17,978 nucleotides of DNA. Source: an uncultured Eubacteriales bacterium (GTDB taxonomy: Bacteria > Bacillota > Clostridia > Oscillospirales > Oscillospiraceae). Shown here piece by piece: positions 7,479-14,186 of this stretch (within the stretch, counting starts at the first letter, position 1; each line of letters opens with the position of its first letter). The position numbers and the translations under genes were made by a program. The notes under the pieces are model-generated. The model was not told the DNA's origin and did no database searches. It worked only from the letters and a program-made list of their open reading frames with translations. The stretch is from positions 1 to 17,978 of the forward strand of contig URKW01000039.1 of assembly GCA_900548615.1 (NCBI GenBank), in the 5' to 3' direction.

Positions 7479-9208
7479 GAACCTTTTATCCCTATACCAA
7501 GGGCTATCGCCAATGGATCCTGTTGGGCGTGGCCTGCTCCATCGCGGAGGCGGTACTGGAGCTGGAGCTGCCCCAGGCCATGAGCGATATCGTGGACGTG
7601 GGCATCGCCAGCGGCGACCGGCGCTACATTATGCTGATGGGCCTGAAAATGCTGGTGCTGGCGCTGCTGGCGCTGGCAGGCGGCGTAGGCGCAGCGGTGT
7701 TCGCCGCCAAGGCCTCCATGGGCTTCGGTGCGCAGGTGCGTCAGGCGGAGTATGAGCAGGTGCAGCGGTTTTCCTTTGCCAATATCGAGCATTTTTCCAC
7801 CGCGTCCCTGATCACCCGCCTGACCAACGACGTGGCCTCGGTGCAGATGACGCTGTTCATGGGCATGCGCATGTGCGTCCGCGCTCCGGTCATGCTGATC
7901 ACCGCCATCATCAAGGCCACGGAGATCAGCCTTGATCTGAGTCAGGTGTTTCTGGTGGTGGTGCCGCTGCTGATCATCGCGGTGGTGATCGTTATCCGGT
8001 ACGTAGGGCCCTTTTTCACCGCGCTGCAAAGCGCCACCGACGATGTGAACCTTGTGGTGCAGGAGAACCTGAACGCCGTGCGTGTAGTGAAATCCTTCGT
8101 CCGGGAGGACGAGGAGAAGGAGAAGTTCCGCCAGCGCAGCGACAAACTGCGGGACACCGCCGAGCGGGCCTTCGGCTTTGTGGTGATGTTCATGCCGGTG
8201 ATGATCCTGCTGATGGGCGGCACCATCGTGGCGGTCATGTGGCTGGGCGGCCACGATGTGGCGGAGGGCACGCTGCTGTCCGGCGACCTGATGGCCTTCT
8301 TCACCTATTCCAGCGAGATCCTGATGTCCCTGATGATGGTGTCCATGGTGCTGATGTTCCTGACCCGTGCCATCGCCTGCGCCAAGCGTATCAAGGAGGT
8401 TTTGCAGGAGCAGCCGGAGATCACCGACGGTCAGGCGGACGCCGACCTGACGGTGGAAAACGGCGATATCCGCTTTGACCATGTGTATTTCAAGTATCAT
8501 CCCACGGCGGAGAGCTGGAACCTGAACGATATCGACCTGCATATCGAAAGCGGCATGACGGTGGGCATTCTGGGCGGCACCGGCAGCGCCAAGTCTACGC
8601 TGGTCAGCATGATCCCCCGCCTTTACGAAGTTAATCAGGGCGCGGTGTACGTGGGCGGCCACAACGTGAAGGATTACACCATGGAGGCGCTGCGTGACGG
8701 CTGCGCCATGGTGCTGCAGAAGAACACTCTGTTCTCCGGCACCATCCGGGAGAACCTGCGGTGGGGCCGCGCCGACGCCACGGATGAGGAGATCGCCGAG
8801 GCCTGCCGCATGGCCTGCGCCGACGAGTTTATCGAGAAAATGCCCGACGGGTACGACACCCATATCGAACAGGGCGGCGCCAACGTATCCGGTGGCCAGA
8901 AGCAGCGGCTGTGCATCGCACGGGCCATTCTGCGGCGGCCCAAGGTGCTGATCCTGGACGACAGCACCTCCGCCGTGGATACCGCCACCGACGCGAAGAT
9001 CCGCGCCGCGCTGAAGGAGGCTCTGCCCGGCGCCACCAAGCTTATCATCGCCCAGCGCGTCACCTCCGTGATGGACGCGGACATGATCCTTGTGCTGGAC
9101 GACGGCCACATCGTGGGACAGGGCACCCACGCGCAGCTGATGGAGAGCTGCGATATTTACCGCGAGGTCTATGAATCCCAGCAGGAAGGGGTGAGCATCG
9201 ATGGCTGA
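7475..9208 (+). CDS. Heterodimeric ABC exporter subunit with degenerate ATP site
   Basis: This 577 aa protein joins a six-helix transmembrane domain (about 1-310) to an ATPase domain (about 330-577). Walker A is GGTGSAKST (367-375), with alanine at 372 in place of the usual glycine before the lysine. Walker B is VLILDD (491-496), with aspartate at 496 in place of the catalytic glutamate, and the switch position reads IIAQR (Q527, not His). The signature VSGGQ (471-475) is intact. These replacements mark the degenerate-site half of a heterodimeric exporter of the TM287/288, BmrCD or LmrCD kind, usually multidrug pumps in the cytoplasmic membrane. It overlaps marR by 4 bases and the partner gene by 8. 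Confidence 0.9.
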   Translation: MRTFYPYTKGYRQWILLGVACSIAEAVLELELPQAMSDIVDVGIASGDRRYIMLMGLKMLVLALLALAGGVGAAVFAAKASMGFGAQVRQAEYEQVQRFSFANIEHFSTASLITRLTNDVASVQMTLFMGMRMCVRAPVMLITAIIKATEISLDLSQVFLVVVPLLIIAVVIVIRYVGPFFTALQSATDDVNLVVQENLNAVRVVKSFVREDEEKEKFRQRSDKLRDTAERAFGFVVMFMPVMILLMGGTIVAVMWLGGHDVAEGTLLSGDLMAFFTYSSEILMSLMMVSMVLMFLTRAIACAKRIKEVLQEQPEITDGQADADLTVENGDIRFDHVYFKYHPTAESWNLNDIDLHIESGMTVGILGGTGSAKSTLVSMIPRLYEVNQGAVYVGGHNVKDYTMEALRDGCAMVLQKNTLFSGTIRENLRWGRADATDEEIAEACRMACADEFIEKMPDGYDTHIEQGGANVSGGQKQRLCIARAILRRPKVLILDDSTSAVDTATDAKIRAALKEALPGATKLIIAQRVTSVMDADMILVLDDGHIVGQGTHAQLMESCDIYREVYESQQEGVSIDG

Positions 9209-11084
9209 CAACAAAACGAGAGCGCCCCGGGGCGGACACGGCCCCAATGCCCACAGCTACCAGCGGCCCAAGGATATGAAGGGCACCTTCCAAAAGCTGA
9301 TGGGCTACGTGGGGAAATACAAGGCGTCGCTGGTGCTGGTGGCCGTGTGCCTGATCGTCAGCTCCGCCGCCAGCGTGGCCTCCAGCTATCTGCTGAAGCC
9401 CCTTTTGAACAACTATATCCTCCCCGGCGACTTCCCCGGCCTGCTGAAAATGCTGGTGGTGCTGGGCGGGCTGTTCGCCCTCAGCGCCGGGTGTTCCTAC
9501 GCTTACGCCCGCATTATGGTGCATGTGGCCCAGCGGACAGTGGCCGCCATCCGGCAGGATCTGTTCGACCGCCTGCAGGAGCTGCCCATCCGCTACTATG
9601 ACCAGCACCAGTCCGGCGACCTGATGAGCCGCTTCACCAACGATATCGACACCGTGTCGGAGATGCTGAACAGCAGCTTCGCCAGCATCATCTCCAACGT
9701 GCTGACCTTTGTGGGCACGGTGCTGATGATGATCGTCCTGAACCCGTGGCTGACGCTGATCACCTTCGGCTTTCTGGCGCTGATGGGCGGCGTGGTAAAG
9801 GTCATCGGCGGCCGCAGCCGCGTGAATTTCCAGCGGCAGCAGGCGGCGCTGGGCGCGGTGAACGGCTATATCGAGGAGATGATCGAGGGTCAGAAGGTCA
9901 TCAAGGTCTTTAACCACGAGAAGCAGGCCATTGACCAGTTCACCACCCTCAACGACACGTACCGCCAGGCAGCCACGGCGGCGCAGGCCTACGCCGGTAT
10001 GATGATGCCTGCCATGGGCAACCTCAGCAAGATCAACTACGCCGTCACCTGCTGCGTAGGCGGACTGCTGGCCATCGGCGGCATGTTCGACGTGGGCTCG
10101 CTGGGCGCGTACCTGCTGTATGTGAAGCAGGTGAGCCAGCCCATCGGCCAGATCAGCCAGCAGGTGAACACGCTGCTGGCGGCAGCGGCAGGCGCGGAGC
10201 GCATCTTCGCCGTGATGGACGCCCAGCCGGAGACCGACGAGGGCAAAACCGTCATTGTCCGTGTGGAAAAGGACGGCGACACGCTGACCGAAACCGCTCA
10301 GCGCACCGGCCGCTGGGCATGGAAGAAGCCCGACGGCACACTGGTGGAGCTGCGGGGCGACGTGCGGTTCGACCACGTGACCTTCTCCTACGACGGGGAA
10401 AAGACGGTGCTGCACGATGTGTCCCTGTTTGCCAAGCCCGGCCAGAAGATCGCCTTTGTAGGCTCCACCGGCGCAGGCAAGACCACCATCACCAACCTGA
10501 TCAACCGTTTTTATGACATTCAGGAGGGCACCATCACCTACGACGGCATCGACGTGAAGGACATCGCCAAGGACTCCCTGCGGCGGTCGCTGGGCATGGT
10601 GCTGCAGGATACCCACCTGTTCACCGGCACCATTGCCGACAACATCCGCTACGGCAAGCTGGACGCCACCGACGAGGAGATCCGCGCCGCCGCCAGGCTG
10701 GCCAACGCCGACAGCTTCATCCGCCACCTGCCCCAGGGCTACGACACCGTCATCACCGGTGACGGCGCGGGGCTCAGTCAGGGCGAGCGGCAGCTGCTGG
10801 CCATTGCCCGCGCCGCTGTGTCCGATCCCCCGGTGCTGATTCTGGACGAGGCCACCAGCTCCATCGATACCCGCACCGAGACGCTGATCGAAAAGGGCAT
10901 GGACTCGCTGATGGAGGGCCGCACGGTGTTCGTCATTGCCCACCGTCTGTCCACCGTCCGCAACGCGCAGGCCATTCTGGTGCTGGAGAACGGGCAGATT
11001 ATCGAGCGGGGCGACCACGCCCAGCTGCTGGAGGAAAAGGGCCGGTACTATCAGCTGTATACCGGTCAGGCAAAATTAAGTTAA
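9201..11084 (+). CDS. Heterodimeric ABC exporter subunit with canonical Walker motifs
   Basis: This 627 aa partner subunit has an N-terminal charged segment, a six-helix membrane domain (about 40-330) and an ATPase domain (about 385-627). Walker A GSTGAGKT (421-428), Walker B VLILDE (545-550) with catalytic E550, and H581 are all canonical. The signature reads LSQGE (525-529), not LSGGQ. In this exporter class that non-consensus signature completes the degenerate site of the partner, while the partner's intact signature completes the active site formed by these Walker motifs. About 35 residues between the membrane and ATPase domains (about 347-385) form an extra segment with GRWAWKKPDG, seen in clostridial relatives as I recall. 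ATG 9201 overlaps the upstream gene by 8 bases. Confidence 0.9.
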   Translation: MADNKTRAPRGGHGPNAHSYQRPKDMKGTFQKLMGYVGKYKASLVLVAVCLIVSSAASVASSYLLKPLLNNYILPGDFPGLLKMLVVLGGLFALSAGCSYAYARIMVHVAQRTVAAIRQDLFDRLQELPIRYYDQHQSGDLMSRFTNDIDTVSEMLNSSFASIISNVLTFVGTVLMMIVLNPWLTLITFGFLALMGGVVKVIGGRSRVNFQRQQAALGAVNGYIEEMIEGQKVIKVFNHEKQAIDQFTTLNDTYRQAATAAQAYAGMMMPAMGNLSKINYAVTCCVGGLLAIGGMFDVGSLGAYLLYVKQVSQPIGQISQQVNTLLAAAAGAERIFAVMDAQPETDEGKTVIVRVEKDGDTLTETAQRTGRWAWKKPDGTLVELRGDVRFDHVTFSYDGEKTVLHDVSLFAKPGQKIAFVGSTGAGKTTITNLINRFYDIQEGTITYDGIDVKDIAKDSLRRSLGMVLQDTHLFTGTIADNIRYGKLDATDEEIRAAARLANADSFIRHLPQGYDTVITGDGAGLSQGERQLLAIARAAVSDPPVLILDEATSSIDTRTETLIEKGMDSLMEGRTVFVIAHRLSTVRNAQAILVLENGQIIERGDHAQLLEEKGRYYQLYTGQAKLS

Positions 11085-11098
11085 AAGGAGAGACGATC

Positions 11099-11488
11099 AT
11101 GACGGAAAAAGAGCTTTGCCAAAAGGCCATCGACATGCTGGATAGGGCGTATATCCCCTATTCCCACTTCCCAGTAGGTGCGGCGCTGGAGTGCGCCGAC
11201 GGCACGGTGTTTACCGGCTGCAACATCGAAAACGCCGCCTACGGCGCCACCATCTGTGCCGAGCGCACCGCCATCTTCAAGGCGGTCAGCGAGGGGCACC
11301 GGGACTTCGTCCGCATCGCCATCGCCGGCCGCAGCGACGACTACTGCGTCCCTTGCGGTACCTGCCGTCAGGTGATGATGGAGTTTGCCCCCAACATGGA
11401 GGTGCTCTGCATCAACAAGGCGGGCGACGCCAAGAAGTTTGCCCTGAAAGAGCTGCTGCCTTATGGATTTGACCAAACCTGGCTATAA
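11099..11488 (+). CDS. cdd: Cytidine deaminase
   Basis: This cytoplasmic zinc enzyme deaminates cytidine and deoxycytidine to uridine and deoxyuridine in pyrimidine salvage. At 129 aa it is the small tetrameric form. The signature is complete: CAE (53-55), with C53 a zinc ligand and E55 the proton shuttle, and PCGTC (85-89), with C86 and C89 the other ligands. The substrate-binding FPVGAAL (24-30) and CNIENAAYG (41-49) are also present. AAAAGGAG precedes ATG 11099. It starts 14 bases after the exporter gene with no terminator between, so it is probably cotranscribed with it and with marR. Whether that reflects nucleoside-analogue resistance or chance is unknown. Confidence 0.95.
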   Translation: MTEKELCQKAIDMLDRAYIPYSHFPVGAALECADGTVFTGCNIENAAYGATICAERTAIFKAVSEGHRDFVRIAIAGRSDDYCVPCGTCRQVMMEFAPNMEVLCINKAGDAKKFALKELLPYGFDQTWL

Positions 11489-11516
11489 TAATTCATATAT
11501 TTTCCACAAATTTCCG

Positions 11517-11545
11517 GGAACAAAATCATGCGGAAGTGCGTCTAA
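11517..11545 (+). promoter_or_regulatory. ECF-sigma-type promoter
   Basis: GGAAC (11517-11521) and CGTCTAA (11539-11545) are separated by 17 bp, a close match to the -35/-10 pattern of extracytoplasmic-function sigma factors in Firmicutes. It precedes the lipoprotein gene by about 45 bp. No sigma or anti-sigma gene is in the window, so the factor is unidentified. A TATAAT at 11484-11489 overlaps the cdd stop but has no good -35. Confidence 0.6.
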
Positions 11546-11555
11546 CAAAGCAGAC

Positions 11556-11570
11556 CCACAGCAACTGTGG
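11556..11570 (+). other. Short leader hairpin before the lipoprotein gene
   Basis: CCACAG (11556-11561) and CTGTGG (11565-11570) pair across a 3 nt loop in the leader. The stem ends five bases before the AAGGAGG ribosome binding site (11576-11582) and may protect the 5' end or tune translation. No T-run follows, so it is not a terminator. Confidence 0.4.
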
Positions 11571-11590
11571 AAACCAAGGAGGATATTTCA

Positions 11591-12160
11591 ATGAAAAAGT
11601 TTTTTGCCCTGATGCTGGCCGCTGTGATGGCCCTATCCCTTGTGGCCTGCGGCAGCAGCAACGACGCCAAGGACGACCAGTCCGGCGACCAGCCCGCCGA
11701 GATCACCAGTGCCCTGGGGATTCTGGAGACGGCATGGAACGATTACGGCGACGACGAGAAGTTTTCCGTGGTAGGCGGCGAGACCGGCGAGAATATGGTC
11801 GAGGACGCGCCTGCCGACTACGACCTGTCCGACCGCGCCACGGCGGAGGCCAATCTGGCTCTGCCGGAGACGGCGCAGGTGGATCAGGCGGCTACGCTGT
11901 CCCACGCCCTTAACCCCAACACCTTTACCGCCGCTGCCTATCACGCCACCGGCGACGCCAAGGAGCTGGCCTCTGCCCTGCGGGACAGCATCCAGCAGCA
12001 TCACTGGATGTGCGGCTTCCCCGAAAAGGTAGTGGTGGCCGTCCGCGGTGAGTACGTGGTGACAGTGGTCGGCGCGGAGGATCTGGTGGACGCCTTTGCC
12101 AGCCGTCTCAACGGCATCTTCGGCATGGAGCTGGCCTACGACGAGGCGATGCAGGCGTGA
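11591..12160 (+). CDS. Small secreted lipoprotein, DUF4358-like
   Basis: This is a 189 aa lipoprotein. Residues 1-19 are a signal peptide ending in lipobox L17-V18-A19-C20, then an acidic Ser/Asp linker. A longer frame begins at 11567, but AAGGAGG at 11576-11582 and the signal peptide fix the start at 11591. The C-terminal half contains a residue run resembling DUF4358: a region with alternating Lys/Ala and acidic residues, then KVVVAVRGEYVVTVVG (about 153-168), the family's closing strand as I recall it. The assignment is by memory of pattern and needs an HMM search. It is driven by an apparent ECF promoter and overlaps the DHHW gene. In Clostridia such pairs usually sit with an MBOAT acyltransferase, which is absent here. 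Confidence 0.6.
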   Translation: MKKFFALMLAAVMALSLVACGSSNDAKDDQSGDQPAEITSALGILETAWNDYGDDEKFSVVGGETGENMVEDAPADYDLSDRATAEANLALPETAQVDQAATLSHALNPNTFTAAAYHATGDAKELASALRDSIQQHHWMCGFPEKVVVAVRGEYVVTVVGAEDLVDAFASRLNGIFGMELAYDEAMQA

Positions 12161-13092
12161 GAAACGCCGTGCAACGGGCAGCCTTTGTGCTGCTGAGCTG
12201 TGCCCTGCTGCTGGGCGCGGTAAAATGGGTGCCCGAACAGGAAGCGCCGCCGGTGGCGGAGCTTCCTGACGTGTATGTCAGCGGCGGCTATGCTGTCTCC
12301 ACCGAGGCGGCGTATGACCAGCGGTCGCTGGACTATGCTGCCCGGAAGCTCCAGCAGCTTTACGACAGCTATCTGACCGGCAATGACGGCCATATTTACC
12401 TGTCCGTCATCCCCGACAAGGGCAGCTTCGTCCCGGCCATTGAGGGCTATACCCCCGCCTTTGCACAGGAAACGGCGGACGCGCTGCTGGCGCAGCTGGA
12501 CTTTGTGCGGTATGTGGATATTGCGCCGGGGCTGACGCTGGAGGACTACTACCGCACCGACCCCCACTGGCGGCAGGAATGCCTTGTGCCCACAGCGCAG
12601 ACGCTGGCGCAGGCCATGGACGTACCGCTGACGGGGGATTTTCAGGAAAATGCCGTGGACACGCCCTTTTTCGGCAGCTATACCGGGAAAACAGAGGAGC
12701 CCCTGACGGCGGACACGCTGCGGTATCTCACCGGCGAGACGCTGGACGCCTGTACCGTCTATGACTACGAAACGGAAGCGCAGGAGAGCCTGTACGACCT
12801 GTCCGCCGTGGACACAAAGACCCCCTACGACCTCTATCTGCAGGGCAGCAAGTCCCTGCTGCACATCGACAGTCCCCTGTCCGCCACGGATAAAACGCTG
12901 GTGGTGTTCCGGGACTCCTTCGGCAGCAGCCTGATCCCGCTGCTGGCGGAGAGCTACCGTACCATTTACGCGGTGGATATCAGGTATCTGCCCAGCCAGC
13001 TTCTGGGCAGATACCTGACATTTGACGGCAGCGAGGACGTGCTGTTCCTGTACAGCGTCATGGTGCTGCAGAACAGTCTGACCATGAAGTAA
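12157..13092 (+). CDS. DHHW/AlgX-like extracytoplasmic protein
   Basis: This is a 311 aa exported or membrane-anchored protein with one N-terminal hydrophobic segment (about 8-23). The start is GTG 12157, overlapping the lipoprotein stop (GTGA). Two motifs place it in the DHHW/AlgX-AlgJ-like SGNH hydrolase group: DPHW at 135-138 (family DHHW) within YYRTDPHWRQE, and FRDSFGSSL at 251-259, containing the nucleophile-type serine S254. Relatives act with MBOAT proteins in O-acetylation of surface polysaccharides; no MBOAT gene lies in the window. The first His of DHHW is proline here, so if that His is needed, activity may be altered. The 3' part of the gene holds a 16 bp perfect inverted repeat. 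Confidence 0.75.
   Translation: MRNAVQRAAFVLLSCALLLGAVKWVPEQEAPPVAELPDVYVSGGYAVSTEAAYDQRSLDYAARKLQQLYDSYLTGNDGHIYLSVIPDKGSFVPAIEGYTPAFAQETADALLAQLDFVRYVDIAPGLTLEDYYRTDPHWRQECLVPTAQTLAQAMDVPLTGDFQENAVDTPFFGSYTGKTEEPLTADTLRYLTGETLDACTVYDYETEAQESLYDLSAVDTKTPYDLYLQGSKSLLHIDSPLSATDKTLVVFRDSFGSSLIPLLAESYRTIYAVDIRYLPSQLLGRYLTFDGSEDVLFLYSVMVLQNSLTMK
12980..13018. repeat. 16 bp perfect inverted repeat inside the DHHW gene
   Basis: TCAGGTATCTGCCCAG (12980-12995) is followed after 7 nt by its exact complement (13003-13018). It lies in frame in the 3' part of the gene, encoding about residues 275-288 (IRYLPSQLLGRYLT). No T-run follows, so it is not a classical terminator. Such a stable stem in coding mRNA is unusual; a regulatory role or a small inverted duplication is possible. 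Confidence 0.85.
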
Positions 13093-13094
13093 AC

Positions 13095-13123
13095 TGGCGC
13101 AAAATCTGACGATTTTGCTGCCA
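13095..13123. repeat. Second copy of the TGAC-loop hairpin repeat
   Basis: Arms TGGCGCAAAATC (13095-13106) and GATTTTGCTGCCA (13111-13123) enclose the loop TGAC and one bulged T (13119). Both copies (see 1783-1811) share TGGC at the base, AATC-TGAC-GATT at the top and the bulge position. The three differing base pairs are compensated on both arms. It begins two bases after the DHHW stop. Confidence 0.75.
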
Positions 13124-13129
13124 AAAGCA

Positions 13130-13185
13130 AGCGGCGGGGTGTTCTCACCCCACCGCTATTCCAATCATGCCGCCAGCGGCGGCAT
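13130..13185. other. Two further hairpins downstream of the DHHW gene
   Basis: Hairpin 1 has AGCGGcGGGGTG (13130-13141) pairing with CACCCCaCCGCT (13146-13157), a TTCT loop and one C/A mismatch. Hairpin 2 has ATGCCGCC (13167-13174) and GGCGGCAT (13178-13185) with a 3 nt loop. Neither has a good T-run. No gene is visible in 13093-13241. Confidence 0.6.
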
Positions 13186-13201
13186 ACTACAACTCTTCAC
13201 T

Positions 13202-13243
13202 GAAAACAGGAACTCCACCCATAGGGGTGGAGTTCCTGTTTTC
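13202..13243. terminator. Bidirectional terminator between convergent genes
   Basis: A 19 bp perfect stem (arm GAAAACAGGAACTCCACCC, 13202-13220, and its complement 13225-13243) with loop ATAG. Both strands end the stem in GTTTTC, giving short T-tracts in either direction. It sits between the plus-strand DHHW gene and the minus-strand GTPase gene, overlapping that gene's stop codon. Confidence 0.85.
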
Positions 13244-14171
13244 AAAACGAAACCACTTCGTTTTCCGGTTTTTTTGTGGCGTGAATGTCGGAGACGTACA
13301 GCACCGGGCCTTCGCCCTGATAGGCGTCGCAGTTCTCCTTGCGGACGGTGGCGGTCAGCTCCACCCAGTCACGGTTCTTGAATTTGTCCAGTCCCTCGCC
13401 GCGGCACACCAGCGCCAAAAACTGCATGTCGTTTTCGCAGCACACCATGGCGAAGCGGCCGGGGCAGTGAACGCCCTTGAACTTCTTGGAGTGGCACATC
13501 AGCGCCTTGAAGGTAACGGTGATGCCGTCGTACCGGTCGGTGTTGTCCATCAGGTCAACGTACCACACGCCGTACTCCTCGTCCGGCACGTCCAGATGGC
13601 CGCTGGAGAGATCAAACGGGGACATGTCGGGGGTCATATACTCCTCGCTGGTGCCGTCGGCGTTCTCCAGATAGATATCGGCACGGCGGTTCACCATTTT
13701 CAGGTTGCGGCTGCGGAGCTGGGCGCGCAGCTCCTCGTTGCAGCGGTTGAAGATCAGCAGGTCGGCGTTGGCGATCTTCTCCATCATCAGCTGGCCCATG
13801 TTGCGGACATAGGGCTCAAAGGTGGTGGCGTCCACCAGCACCATGATCTGATACAGGATCCAGTTGGCGGGGAAGCCCTCCCGGTACAGGGGCTCCATCT
13901 GCCACATGCCGTTATACTCCATGATGACCTGCTTGGGGCGGTACTGCTTTTCCAGCTTCTTGAACAGGGCTGGGGTCAGCTGCTCCGGATCGTCAACGGT
14001 GTAGGTGAACACGTTTTGCAGCACCTTGGGATCGTATTCGTCCTCGCCCTCCTCGCAGCAGATCAGCAGCGTGCGATCCTCGGCGGCGAAGCCGTCCTTC
14101 AGGATGCCGTTGATGAAATCCGTCTTTCCGGCGTCCAGAAATCCGGCAATGAGATAAACAGGAATATCCAT
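13242..14171 (-). CDS. COG0523-like GTPase with C-terminal DUF1980-like domain
   Basis: This is a 309 aa protein. The N-terminal part is a G3E P-loop GTPase: IAGFLDAGKT with Walker A G10-T17, but no GCxCC metal motif (LLICCEEGEDEYD at 35-47 instead) and a degenerate NKxD-type guanine motif (NRCN, 142-145). The usual CobW C-terminal domain is absent. Instead residues about 215-309 carry GRFAMVCCENDMQFLALVC, a DWVELTATV segment and a KPEN-type end. This matches my memory of the C-terminal OB-like domain of the DUF1980/TIGR03943 permease-associated proteins (YcgQ type). It lies 15 bases downstream of the His-rich GTPase gene, with GGAG directly after that gene's stop, so they are cotranscribed. 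A metal-linked role is inferred. Confidence 0.75.
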   Translation of the reverse strand: MDIPVYLIAGFLDAGKTDFINGILKDGFAAEDRTLLICCEEGEDEYDPKVLQNVFTYTVDDPEQLTPALFKKLEKQYRPKQVIMEYNGMWQMEPLYREGFPANWILYQIMVLVDATTFEPYVRNMGQLMMEKIANADLLIFNRCNEELRAQLRSRNLKMVNRRADIYLENADGTSEEYMTPDMSPFDLSSGHLDVPDEEYGVWYVDLMDNTDRYDGITVTFKALMCHSKKFKGVHCPGRFAMVCCENDMQFLALVCRGEGLDKFKNRDWVELTATVRKENCDAYQGEGPVLYVSDIHATKKPENEVVSF

Positions 14172-14186
14172 AGGATTGTCATCTCC

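Noticed and set aside
7337..11018. Long minus-strand frames opposite the two exporter genes
   Set aside because: Low-complexity His/Gln/Gly shadows opposite canonical ABC genes, without ribosome binding sites.
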